DNA of 40,581 bases from Muribaculaceae bacterium. Its GTDB lineage: Bacteria > Bacteroidota > Bacteroidia > Bacteroidales > Muribaculaceae. The notes under the pieces are model-generated. The model was not told where the DNA came from, searched no databases, and worked only from the letters and a program-made list of their open reading frames with translations. Both the position numbers and the translations under genes were made by a program. Shown here piece by piece: positions 33,288 through 40,581 of this stretch (its first letter is position 1; every line of letters starts with the position of its first letter). The DNA lies in NCBI GenBank assembly GCA_017620635.1, contig JAGAUV010000028.1:1-40581 (forward strand), given 5' to 3'.

Positions 33288-34204
33288 TGTTGCGACTGAA
33301 GAGGTTGTCCGTGGTAATTGCCATGATTTATGCTTGTCTGCCTTTGATCGGAGCACAAGAGCTTAATTGTGAGGTAAGCATAAATTCAGATCAGATATCG
33401 GGTAACAAACAGGTTTTCGAGACTCTGCAGCAGGCCATAAACGACTACCTTAACACCACAACATTTACGAACGCTCAGTTTGCGGCTAACGAGAAGATAG
33501 AGTGTCGTCTGTTCCTGACTGTAAAAGAATATAATGACGATACTTTCAAAGGAGATCTTCAGGTTCAGTCGCTCAGACCGGTATATAACAGTTCGTACAC
33601 AACAACGCTGATAAACTTCAAGGATACAAAAATTGAATTTACATACAGAGAGAACGAGCCGCTTGTTTTTTCTGTAAATTCGATGGAAAGCCAGCTGACA
33701 CAGATACTTAATTTCTATGCCTATCTCATACTTGCGATTGACTTTGACTCTTTTGCACCACGTGGCGGCAATCCGTACTATGACAGGCTCGAACTCATAG
33801 TCCAGCAGGCTCAGTCGTCGGGCGAGACCGGATGGAAAGCATTTGAGGATAATAAGAACCGCACTTCTGTGCTGTCGGCATTTACGGATGCTTCTACTGT
33901 CTCTCTTCGCGATATGTTATATAAGTATCATCGTCAGGGGCTGGATCAGATGGCGGTTAGTCCGGACAAGGGGCGAGCTTCGATTTCCGAGAGCCTCCAG
34001 ACAATAAAGGATGTTTTTGATGTAGCTCCCATGTCTGTGGCGATATCGATGTTTAAAGACGCAAAGCTCGACGAACTTGTCAATGTTTACTCCAAAGCGC
34101 CGGCCGAGGAGCGTAACAAGGTATTCAAATTGTTAGAACCGATATATCCGACAGAAAACGAGCGTCTTGAACAAATACGTAAAGGACAGGAAGACCAGCG
34201 ATGA
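33284..34204 (+). CDS. porD: PorD-like (DUF4835) type IX secretion-associated protein
   Basis: A 306-residue exported protein with a signal peptide (cleavage after LIGA). It matches the DUF4835 family, named PorD for its link to Porphyromonas gliding/type IX secretion work. Family-like segments are QELNCEVSIN at the mature N-terminus, ANEKIECRLFLTV, LNFYAYLILAIDFDSFAPRGGNPYYD, and TGWKAFEDNKNR. Position between coaBC and recN is also characteristic of the family in Bacteroidetes. The start at 33284 makes an ATGA overlap with coaBC; earlier in-frame starts are less likely. Whether this organism has a full type IX system cannot be judged here, and PorD occurs in species lacking one. Confidence 0.82.
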   Translation: MMLRLKRLSVVIAMIYACLPLIGAQELNCEVSINSDQISGNKQVFETLQQAINDYLNTTTFTNAQFAANEKIECRLFLTVKEYNDDTFKGDLQVQSLRPVYNSSYTTTLINFKDTKIEFTYRENEPLVFSVNSMESQLTQILNFYAYLILAIDFDSFAPRGGNPYYDRLELIVQQAQSSGETGWKAFEDNKNRTSVLSAFTDASTVSLRDMLYKYHRQGLDQMAVSPDKGRASISESLQTIKDVFDVAPMSVAISMFKDAKLDELVNVYSKAPAEERNKVFKLLEPIYPTENERLEQIRKGQEDQR

Positions 34205-35886
34205 TAAAGACACTTCATATAAGCAATTATGCATTGATAGATGCGTTAGACATCGAGTTTGACTCCGGTTTTAATATTATAACAGGAGAAACCGGTGCCG
34301 GCAAATCGATTATACTTGGCGCACTGTCGCTGTTGCTTGGCGAAAGGGCTGATATCAAGGCTGTGCGCCGTGGCGAACGCAAGTCTGTGATAGAAGGCGT
34401 TTTTAAGCTCGGCGATGCTCCGGATGTTGAGCGTATAATATCAGAGAATGAGCTTGACAAGCCTGTGGATGGCGAGTGTATACTCAGACGCGAGTTGTTG
34501 CCCGGTGGCCGCAGCCGCGCTTTTGTCAATGACACACCGGTAACACTGCCTGTGCTGAGGGAACTTGCGTCGCATCTGGTAGATATACATTCTCAGCATG
34601 CCAATCTGCAACTGACGTCAGAGACTTATCAGCTTAATGTACTTGACATACTTGCCGGCAACGGAGAGCTTCTGGCGGAATATCACAGGGTATTTGCTTC
34701 TTTCCGTGAAGCTCTGCAGAAGTATACGAAGGCTCGAGACATGTTGCGTCGCAATCGTGATGATGCCGATTTCCTGGTGTATCAGTACGAACAACTGGCT
34801 GCAATGAATCTGCAGCCCGGTGAGCATGAGGCGCTCGAACAGGAACGGGAGATGCTGGCTAATGTGGGCGAGATCAATGAGAACCTTGCAGCGGCTCTTG
34901 ATCCTCTGAACAATGAAAGCCCCAATGCACTCGGACTTATAAGCAATGCTGTGGATGCACTCACTCGTCTTGCCGATACACTTGGGGAGGGCGAACGATC
35001 GATAGATTTCAGAGTACTTGCCGAGAGGCTTGAATCCGCCAGAATCGAGATATCGGATATCAGTGATACGCTTATAGAAGCAGGTGAGACCATTGCTGCC
35101 GACCCTGAGCGCCTGCAGGAAATAGAGGACAGACTAAGCAAAATATATTCTCTTGAGCTTAAGCATCATGTAGATACTACAGACGCTCTTATAGAATTGA
35201 GAGACAATATAAAAGCTCAGATAGACACTCTCGACAACGGCGACAATATACTTAAAGAGCTTGAGACAGTGGCCAAACGAGCCAAGAAATCGGCTATCAA
35301 TATCGCACAGCAGCTGTCGGAGCGCAGATGTGCCACCGCAAATGAGTTGTCGGCCGAGTTGGTGCGACGCGCCGCTCCGTTGGGGATGCCGAATCTTCGA
35401 TGCAGTATAGTGATAGACAAAGGTAAATTAGGTCACGATGGCATGGATAGCGTAAAATTCCTGTTTGCATTCAATAAGAATCAGGAGCCTATGCCTCTCG
35501 GAGCTACTGCCAGTGGCGGCGAGATCTCGCGACTGATGCTTACTCTTAAGAGTATCGTGGCTGAGCGGACGAAACTTCCTTCGATAATTTTCGATGAGGT
35601 AGATACCGGTGTCTCAGGTGATATAGCCGGACGTATGGGCTCTACAATGGCTCTTGTAAGCCGTTATCTGCAGGTGGTAGCGATAACGCATCTTCCCGGC
35701 ATAGCAGCGCTTGGCGACAAGCATTTCAAGGTGTATAAGGAAGATGACGACCAGACCACCAACACCCACATCAGAATACTTGACGATGCAGGCCGGCGCC
35801 GGGAACTGGCTCTTATGATAAGCGGCAATCCGGATGATCAGGCAGCTCTTGCCAGTGCCGATGCATTGCTCAATTCAGCATTATAA
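34201..35886 (+). CDS. recN: DNA repair protein RecN
   Basis: SMC-like ATPase of double-strand-break repair, 561 residues. Walker A is GETGAGKS (29-36). The long central coiled coil (about 150-370) is rich in Glu, Leu and Arg. The ABC signature ATASGGEISRLMLTLKSI and Walker B region SIIFDEVDTGVSG lie in the C-terminal head, followed by VVAITHLPGIAALGD. Length and order are standard. It overlaps porD by 4 bases and precedes rlmB by 18. Confidence 0.96.
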   Translation: MIKTLHISNYALIDALDIEFDSGFNIITGETGAGKSIILGALSLLLGERADIKAVRRGERKSVIEGVFKLGDAPDVERIISENELDKPVDGECILRRELLPGGRSRAFVNDTPVTLPVLRELASHLVDIHSQHANLQLTSETYQLNVLDILAGNGELLAEYHRVFASFREALQKYTKARDMLRRNRDDADFLVYQYEQLAAMNLQPGEHEALEQEREMLANVGEINENLAAALDPLNNESPNALGLISNAVDALTRLADTLGEGERSIDFRVLAERLESARIEISDISDTLIEAGETIAADPERLQEIEDRLSKIYSLELKHHVDTTDALIELRDNIKAQIDTLDNGDNILKELETVAKRAKKSAINIAQQLSERRCATANELSAELVRRAAPLGMPNLRCSIVIDKGKLGHDGMDSVKFLFAFNKNQEPMPLGATASGGEISRLMLTLKSIVAERTKLPSIIFDEVDTGVSGDIAGRMGSTMALVSRYLQVVAITHLPGIAALGDKHFKVYKEDDDQTTNTHIRILDDAGRRRELALMISGNPDDQAALASADALLNSAL

Positions 35887-35904
35887 TTAAACTAACAGAC
35901 CGAT

Positions 35905-36636
35905 ATGGACTATATATATGGTATACATCCTGTGCTTGAGGCAATAGAGGCCGGCCGCACAATTGATAAGATTTATGTGAAAAATGCCCGTAGCGAGGTC
36001 GCAGCCCGAGCACGAGCTGCCGGTATTCCTCTTCAGGTTGTGCCGGAAGAGCGTCTTACCCGAATTACCCGGAAGAACCACCAGGGAGTTATTGCGATGA
36101 TATCGGCTATAGAATATACCAGTCTCGGCAATCTTATGCCGATGCTGTTTGAAGAAGGTGTATTGCCTTTTATCCTTGTGCTTGACGGTATTACCGATGT
36201 GAGAAATTTCGGAGCTATAGCCCGTACAGCCGAGTGTTGCGGCGTCAATGCTATTGTCATAGCATCCAAAGGCAGCGTGAGTGTAGGAGCCGATGCGGTG
36301 CGTACGTCGGCCGGAGCGTTGTGCCGTATACCTGTATGCCGCGAGGATTCATTGAGTAAGGCTGTCGCTTATCTTCACGACAGCGGCTGCCAGATAGTTG
36401 CCGCGACAGAGAAATCGAGTCAGAACTATACGACAGCAGATTACACGACTCCGCTTGCAATAGTAATGGGAGCCGAGGGGTGTGGCATAAGTGCGGATAT
36501 CTTACGCCTGGCCGACACCCGTGCCGCAATACCGATGTTCGGTCACATAGGATCGCTTAACGTGGGTGTCGCTGCCGGCGTAATGATGTATGAGGTTGTT
36601 CGTCAGCGACTCGCTGAAAACCTCGAGATTATCTGA
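35905..36636 (+). CDS. rlmB: 23S rRNA (guanosine-2'-O) methyltransferase, TrmH/SpoU family
   Basis: SPOUT-class RNA 2'-O-ribose methyltransferase of 243 residues. The N-terminal substrate-binding domain (about 1-75) begins MDYIYGIHPVLEAIEAG. The knotted catalytic domain has NFGAIARTAECCG, IVMGAEGCGIS and IPMFGHIGSLNVGVAAG, which are motifs 1-3 of the family. RlmB is the best match by length and N-terminal domain; another SpoU-type specificity is possible. It is the last gene of the dnaN operon. Its TGA is directly joined to the reverse-strand stop of nadC. Confidence 0.87.
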   Translation: MDYIYGIHPVLEAIEAGRTIDKIYVKNARSEVAARARAAGIPLQVVPEERLTRITRKNHQGVIAMISAIEYTSLGNLMPMLFEEGVLPFILVLDGITDVRNFGAIARTAECCGVNAIVIASKGSVSVGADAVRTSAGALCRIPVCREDSLSKAVAYLHDSGCQIVAATEKSSQNYTTADYTTPLAIVMGAEGCGISADILRLADTRAAIPMFGHIGSLNVGVAAGVMMYEVVRQRLAENLEII

Positions 36637-37491
36637 TCAGCAAGCCTTAAAGCTGAGATCGAGCCCTTTGACAGAGTGGGTTAGTGCTCCCACAGAAATA
36701 TAGTCGACTCCGGCTTCGCCATATGCGCGAAGGGTGTCGAGTGTAATACCTCCGCTTGATTCAATCTCTACAGTGGGATTGGTCGAGCGGATTAATTTTA
36801 CAGCTTCAGCTGTTCGTTCGGGCGAGAAGTTGTCGAGCATTATTCTGTCGACACCGGCCTCAAGAGCCTGACGAATCTCGTCGGTGTTTCGTACCTCTTG
36901 CTCGATTTTAAGATTCTTGTTGTTGGCCTTGCAATATTCTTTTGCCGACCTTACGGCCTGAGGTATACCTCCTGCGAAATCTACGTGGTTGTCCTTGATA
37001 AGTATCATGTCGAAGAGACCGATGCGATGGTTCATACCACCACCAATGGCTACAGCCTGTTTCTCGAGGATTCTCATGCCCGGAGTTGTCTTGCGAGTGT
37101 CGAGTACATGACAGTTCAGCCCCTTGAGGCGATCCTGATATTTTGCGGTCATGGTTGCGACACCGCTCATTCGCTGCATGATGTTTAGCATCAGACGTTC
37201 GGTCTGCAGTAATGAGCGCACAGGACCTTCGACAACAAATGCGATATCGCCCGGCTTTACGTGCGCGCCATCTTCTATGAAGACGGTCATTTTGAGCGAG
37301 GGATCAAATTTATTGAATACGCGGCGAGCTATGTCGACACCGGCAAGGATACCTTCTTCTTTTACCAAAAGGTGCTGACGGCCCATGGCGTCAGGGCCGA
37401 TAGTAGAGAGGGTGGTGTGGTCTCCGTCGCCTATATCTTCGGCAAACGAAAGGTCGATCAATGCGTCGATAAGTTCTTCTGTCGTTTTCAT
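36637..37491 (-). CDS. nadC: nicotinate-nucleotide pyrophosphorylase (carboxylating)
   Basis: Converts quinolinate and PRPP to nicotinate mononucleotide in NAD synthesis. The 284-residue protein shows TLDTRKTTPGMRILEK-type substrate binding (here VLDTRKTTPGMR), the GGGMNHRIGLFDMILIKDNH block, and the C-terminal IMLDNFSPERTAEAV and IESSGGITLDTL. All are QPRTase signatures and the length is normal. It lies one base after pfkA and is probably cotranscribed from the pfkA promoter. No terminator separates it from the convergent rlmB. Confidence 0.95.
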   Translation of the reverse strand: MKTTEELIDALIDLSFAEDIGDGDHTTLSTIGPDAMGRQHLLVKEEGILAGVDIARRVFNKFDPSLKMTVFIEDGAHVKPGDIAFVVEGPVRSLLQTERLMLNIMQRMSGVATMTAKYQDRLKGLNCHVLDTRKTTPGMRILEKQAVAIGGGMNHRIGLFDMILIKDNHVDFAGGIPQAVRSAKEYCKANNKNLKIEQEVRNTDEIRQALEAGVDRIMLDNFSPERTAEAVKLIRSTNPTVEIESSGGITLDTLRAYGEAGVDYISVGALTHSVKGLDLSFKAC

Positions 37492-37492
37492 A

Positions 37493-38473
37493 TTATATAG
37501 ATAAGCGGCGAAGTGTGTTCAGTAGTTCGCGGTTGATAGGTTTGTCGTTGTTGATGGCTTTTGAGAAAGGCACGTATACGATCTCGTCGTTTTTGATGCC
37601 GATCATAACATTGCGCTGGTCCTCCATAAGTGCATCGATTGCAGCCGCACCCATGCGTGATGCCAGAATGCGGTCGTGAGCTGTCGGGCTGCCGCCACGC
37701 TGCAGGTGTCCGAGGATAGATACTCGTACATCATAGCCGGGATATTCGTTTTTGACGCGTTCGGCAAGTCCCATGGCGCCACCTGTTACGGGGCTTTCCG
37801 CAACTAATACAATAGAAGAGTTTTTACTCTTGCGGAAACCGTTCTGTATAAGTTCGGCCAACTGGTCGACTTCAGTAGAAATTTCAGGGATAATGGCAGC
37901 TTCGGCACCTGATGCTATCGCTCCGTTAAGAGCAAGGAAGCCTGCATCGCGTCCCATTACCTCGATAAAGAACAGACGTTCGTGGCTTGTGGCTGTATCG
38001 CGGATCTTGTCGACGCACTGCATAATAGTGTTGAGTGCAGTATCGTAACCGATAGTAGTATCGGTGCCAAAAAGGTCATTGTCGATAGTACCGGGCAGAC
38101 CGATTATAGGGAAGTTGAACTCATTGGCAAATATGCGAGCGCCGGTTAAAGAACCATCGCCGCCGATTACAACGAGAGCGTCGATTTCATGACGACGTAC
38201 TACGTCGTAGGCCAGTTGGCGGCCTTCCGGAGTCTGGAACTCTTTGCACCTGGCAGTTTTCAATATTGTACCGCCTTGTTGTATTATATTAGAAACATTC
38301 TGGGTGCGGAAATCGACAATCTCATCGGTAATGAGGCCGCGGTAGCCGCGATATATGCCTTTGACTTTTAGACCGCTGAAAATAGCTGATCGAGTGACTG
38401 CGCGTATTGCGGCATTCATACCAGGGGCATCACCGCCAGAAGTAAGTATACCTATGCATTTGATATCAGACAT
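37493..38473 (-). CDS. pfkA: ATP-dependent 6-phosphofructokinase
   Basis: Commits fructose 6-phosphate to glycolysis. From the ATG at 38473 the protein has 326 residues, the usual bacterial length. The frame remains open to 38665, but that extension has no family similarity and spans the promoter. The ATP loop is [12 protein letters not shown] (13-24), GGDGS is at 104-108, and the catalytic PGTIDND at 127-133 includes base Asp131. [17 protein letters not shown] and [15 protein letters not shown] complete the family pattern. GGDGS with Gly at the ATP site fits the ATP-using group rather than the PPi-using group. Coupled by a 1-base gap to nadC. Confidence 0.95.
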   Translation of the reverse strand: MSDIKCIGILTSGGDAPGMNAAIRAVTRSAIFSGLKVKGIYRGYRGLITDEIVDFRTQNVSNIIQQGGTILKTARCKEFQTPEGRQLAYDVVRRHEIDALVVIGGDGSLTGARIFANEFNFPIIGLPGTIDNDLFGTDTTIGYDTALNTIMQCVDKIRDTATSHERLFFIEVMGRDAGFLALNGAIASGAEAAIIPEISTEVDQLAELIQNGFRKSKNSSIVLVAESPVTGGAMGLAERVKNEYPGYDVRVSILGHLQRGGSPTAHDRILASRMGAAAIDALMEDQRNVMIGIKNDEIVYVPFSKAINNDKPINRELLNTLRRLSI

Positions 38474-38508
38474 ACCTTTAATAGATTTTATTGTTCTGTA
38501 TTTTAGTG

Positions 38509-38540
38509 CAAAAATACATCTTTTTTGTTGAATAGCCGAA
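38509..38540 (-). promoter_or_regulatory. pfkA-nadC promoter
   Basis: On the minus strand TTCG (38537-38540, three of four matches), 20 bases, then TATTTTTG (38509-38516). Initiation near 38502 gives a leader of about 29 bases and excludes the longer pfkA frame. Confidence 0.55.
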
Positions 38541-38578
38541 ATATGGGCTGTAAAAATTATTGTATGGCCGGTAATTGT

Positions 38579-38610
38579 GTTGGCCGATCTGAATATTTTA
38601 TATACCTTTG
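38579..38610 (+). promoter_or_regulatory. alpha-fucosidase promoter
   Basis: GTTG (38579-38582), 20 bases, then TACCTTTG (38603-38610), which matches the -7 consensus. Initiation near 38617 would leave about 11 bases before the ATG at 38628. Confidence 0.65.
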
Positions 38611-38627
38611 TATAAAACCTTAATACA

Positions 38628-39926
38628 ATGAATCGGTACAGTAATTTAATCAAGTGTCTTGCCATTGCAGCCTCATTGGTAGTGTCGGCATATACACCAA
38701 CGGCGGAGGTCGTGAAATCTCAAATGGAGTTTGAGAGTGAACGTTTCGGAATATTCCTGCACTGGGGTATCTATAGCATGTTCGGACAAGGCGAGTGGTA
38801 TCTCAACTACGGTCCTGAAGCTAAAGAATATGCAAAGGCTGCCGGCGGTTTCTATCCGGCCTCTTTCGATGCTGATTCATGGGTAAAGGCTATCAAAAAT
38901 TCGGGCGCGAAATATATCTGTTTTACCTCTCGCCATCATGATGGATTCTCAATGTGGCATACAGGGCAGAGCAAGTATAATATTGTCGATGCCACTCCTT
39001 TTGGCCGTGATATTATAAAGGAGCTGTCGGATGCCTGTGAGGCAAACGGGATAAGTCTGCATCTATATTATTCCCATCTTGACTGGACGAGACCTGACTA
39101 TCCGCTCGGCCGCACAGGGCATACTACAGGTCGTGAAACCGATAAAACCGACTGGCCGGCCTATTATGATTTTATGAACAATCAGCTCAAAGAGCTACTT
39201 ACAAACTACGGCGATATACGAGCCATATGGTTTGACGGGTGGTGGGATCACGATAGCGATTCAATACCGTTCGACTGGCAGCTCGAACAGCAGTATGAAA
39301 TGATACATCAGCTTCGCCCCGGTTGTATGGTAGGGAACAATCATCATCAGACTCCATTTGCCGGCGAGGATATCCAGATATTTGAGCGAGATGTGCCCGG
39401 CGAGAATACAGCAGGCCTTTCCGGACAGTCGGTCAGCCGTTTGCCCCTTGAAACGTGCCAGACAATGAATGGCATGTGGGGTTATAAGATCCAGGATCAA
39501 AACTATAAGAGCGTTCAGGAACTTATAAGGTTGTTGGTACGTACAGCCGGGAAAGGTGCTAATCTCTTACTAAATATCGGTCCGCAACCCGATGGTAACT
39601 TACCACAGGCTGCACTTGACCGTCTTGACGGTATGGGTAAGTGGCTTGATAAAAACGGAAAGACCATTTATTCAACCACAGGAAGCCGTCTGCCAAAAGC
39701 AGAGTGGGGCACATCTACTCATCGTGGAGATACTACATTTATCCATGTGCTTGATCCTTCAGTTAGATCAATATCGATACCGATGACCGAGAAGGTAAAG
39801 TATGTAAAGAGTTTTGAGAACCGCGATAATCTCAGATTCTCTATAAAAGATAAGGTTCTGACTATCCAGTTGCCTGAGATTGAAGCCGAAGAACCTGATT
39901 ACATCATAGAATTACTTAATAGATAA
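38628..39926 (+). CDS. alpha-L-fucosidase, GH29
   Basis: Exported retaining fucosidase of 432 residues. The signal peptide covers about residues 1-21. GH29 features: [19 protein letters not shown] (40-58), [15 protein letters not shown] (96-110), and the nucleophile Asp203 in [10 protein letters not shown] small C-terminal beta domain follows (about 345-432). The acid/base residue is variable in the family and I do not assign it; EDIQIFERD is a candidate region. It is monocistronic and not beside a SusC/D pair. Released fucose would suit the permease at the start of the window, though that link is an inference. Confidence 0.93.
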   Translation: MNRYSNLIKCLAIAASLVVSAYTPTAEVVKSQMEFESERFGIFLHWGIYSMFGQGEWYLNYGPEAKEYAKAAGGFYPASFDADSWVKAIKNSGAKYICFTSRHHDGFSMWHTGQSKYNIVDATPFGRDIIKELSDACEANGISLHLYYSHLDWTRPDYPLGRTGHTTGRETDKTDWPAYYDFMNNQLKELLTNYGDIRAIWFDGWWDHDSDSIPFDWQLEQQYEMIHQLRPGCMVGNNHHQTPFAGEDIQIFERDVPGENTAGLSGQSVSRLPLETCQTMNGMWGYKIQDQNYKSVQELIRLLVRTAGKGANLLLNIGPQPDGNLPQAALDRLDGMGKWLDKNGKTIYSTTGSRLPKAEWGTSTHRGDTTFIHVLDPSVRSISIPMTEKVKYVKSFENRDNLRFSIKDKVLTIQLPEIEAEEPDYIIELLNR

Positions 39927-39932
39927 AATGGA

Positions 39933-40508
39933 TTATGAGTTTTGGGGCCTGAAGGTCTCAAAACTCCCATCTGTATATAATACTATTATCGACGATATCT
40001 GACGGGTGTCGTCATTAGGTATTTCAGCAAGTGTTTGCTGTGTGGTCCTGTTTTTGTCGGAATAATTATCGTTTGGCGTCTTGTTGTTCGGGAATACCGT
40101 ACGCGATGGGTCTGTATTGGGTTTTGTCTGCTCGTTTGTTCTATTTGAGAACGAAAATAAATTTGCGTTTTCGGCAGTGTCGTAGTTAGAAGTTGCTTCA
40201 TTATCAGTTGCTTGGGCTGGCATTCCTTCAACAAACTGCATGTTTTGAAGCTCTGAGGTTTCGATATTTGTTGTTTGCAACATATCTCCACGGCCAAATA
40301 AAAGCCATAAGATGTTGAGCTCGGGAAAAGCTGCATTAAGTTTCGCGAGGACCTGATTGTTGACAGATTTATTTCGCCCATGCAGCATTTGTGATAAGCT
40401 GGGGCGGGGTATACCGGTTTTGTCTGCAAACTGTGTGCTCGAAAGCCCGGTAGAGTTTATAAATAGGATCAATCTGTCTAAAACAGGGTTTTTGTCGTCG
40501 TTTTCCAC
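39933..40508 (-). CDS. XRE-type helix-turn-helix regulator with disordered linker
   Basis: A 191-residue probable DNA-binding regulator. The helix-turn-helix spans residues 20-65 (STQFADKTGIPRPSLSQML, recognition helix about 35-43). Residues 75-165 are a low-complexity Asn/Thr/Ser/Gln-rich linker. A short C-terminal motif SSIIVLYTDGSFETF (172-186) looks like a conserved beta-hairpin and may mediate binding. The GTG at 40508 is chosen because the only upstream ATG (40565) lies between the -33 and -7 boxes, before any likely transcript start. The gene is convergent with the fucosidase, 6 bases apart. Its targets are unknown. Confidence 0.75.
   Translation of the reverse strand: MENDDKNPVLDRLILFINSTGLSSTQFADKTGIPRPSLSQMLHGRNKSVNNQVLAKLNAAFPELNILWLLFGRGDMLQTTNIETSELQNMQFVEGMPAQATDNEATSNYDTAENANLFSFSNRTNEQTKPNTDPSRTVFPNNKTPNDNYSDKNRTTQQTLAEIPNDDTRQISSIIVLYTDGSFETFRPQNS
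39937..39966. terminator. possible hairpin terminator between fucosidase and XRE genes
   Basis: GAGTTTTG (39937-39944) pairs with CAAAACTC (39959-39966), with G-U pairs extending inward. It overlaps the last codons of the XRE gene. Neither side has a strong T-run, so efficiency is doubtful. Confidence 0.35.
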
Positions 40509-40534
40509 GAATTTAAGTTTTGAAATATGTGTTG

Positions 40535-40566
40535 CAAATTTAAAAATAAAAATTGAAACATGCAAA
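40535..40566 (-). promoter_or_regulatory. promoter of the XRE regulator gene
   Basis: On the minus strand TTTG (40563-40566), 20 bases, then TAAATTTG (40535-40542). The sequence TAAATTTGCA occurs at both elements (40533-40542 and 40561-40570), 28 bp apart. Initiation near 40528 supports the GTG start at 40508. Confidence 0.65.
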
Positions 40567-40581
40567 TTTAATAATCAAAAC

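Noticed and set aside
38474-38665. N-terminal extension of PfkA by 64 codons
   Set aside because: It spans the predicted promoter, lacks family similarity and overlaps the divergent fucosidase start.
1-40581. CRISPR array, tRNA, rRNA, insertion sequence or phage genes
   Set aside because: I found no regularly spaced repeats, no cloverleaf-like or rRNA sequence, and no transposase, integrase or phage structural gene.

Overview
The window reads as chromosomal DNA of a gut-type Bacteroidales bacterium, probably close to Muribaculaceae or Bacteroides. Three things point there. Promoters repeatedly match the Bacteroidetes pattern TTTG-N19/20-TAnnTTTG, and start codons lack obvious Shine-Dalgarno sequences. 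Secreted or lipidated glycan hydrolases (GH92, GH43, GH30, GH29) are plentiful. A PorD/DUF4835 gene sits between coaBC and recN. The family placement is an inference; no rRNA or tRNA gene is present to test it. Coding density is very high, no gap exceeds 300 bases, and I saw no insertion sequence, integrase, CRISPR array or RNA gene.

Layout. (1) 2-1378: a leftward MFS sugar permease, divergent from a rightward nucleotide-sugar operon, ugd-gmd-fcl (1576-4952), which makes UDP-glucuronate and GDP-L-fucose for surface glycans. (2) 10194 down to 4965: a leftward operon of exported enzymes (transglutaminase-like protein, NlpC/P60 YkfC-like peptidase, dipeptide epimerase, sialate O-acetylesterase) that looks like murein-peptide and glycan scavenging. 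(3) gdhA (10314-11651), leftward, with a perfect promoter and a hairpin at the predicted 5' end of its transcript. (4) 14331 down to 11778: three translationally coupled genes encoding a stand-alone amino-acid adenylation enzyme, a GNAT acyltransferase and an esterase-like hydrolase, with no carrier protein. This is the most obscure cluster in the window. (5) 19750 down to 14424: a leftward mannose operon (GH92 alpha-mannosidase, GH43, ManA, ROK sugar kinase), divergent from a GH30 lipoprotein. A tandem 10-bp repeat lies between the two promoters. (6) 24074 down to 21504: prmA, a small outer-membrane-like protein and an uncharacterised ATP-grasp protein, divergent from fur-purA-DUF1015-nfo and a GPH/SLC45-type MFS transporter that carries a foreign-looking soluble insertion of about 155 residues. 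(7) 30187-36636: a replication/repair operon, dnaN, a DnaQ-like exonuclease, coaBC, porD, recN and rlmB, which meets pfkA-nadC tail to tail. (8) 38628-39926: a GH29 alpha-L-fucosidase. (9) 39933-40508: an XRE-type regulator with a GTG start.

How it fits together. Mannose released by GH92 can be phosphorylated by the ROK kinase, isomerised by ManA and committed to glycolysis by PfkA. Mannose 6-phosphate also leads to GDP-mannose, the substrate of Gmd and Fcl. The secreted fucosidase, GH30 and sialate esterase suit a host-glycan diet. No SusC/SusD pair is present, so these are not standard polysaccharide utilisation loci.
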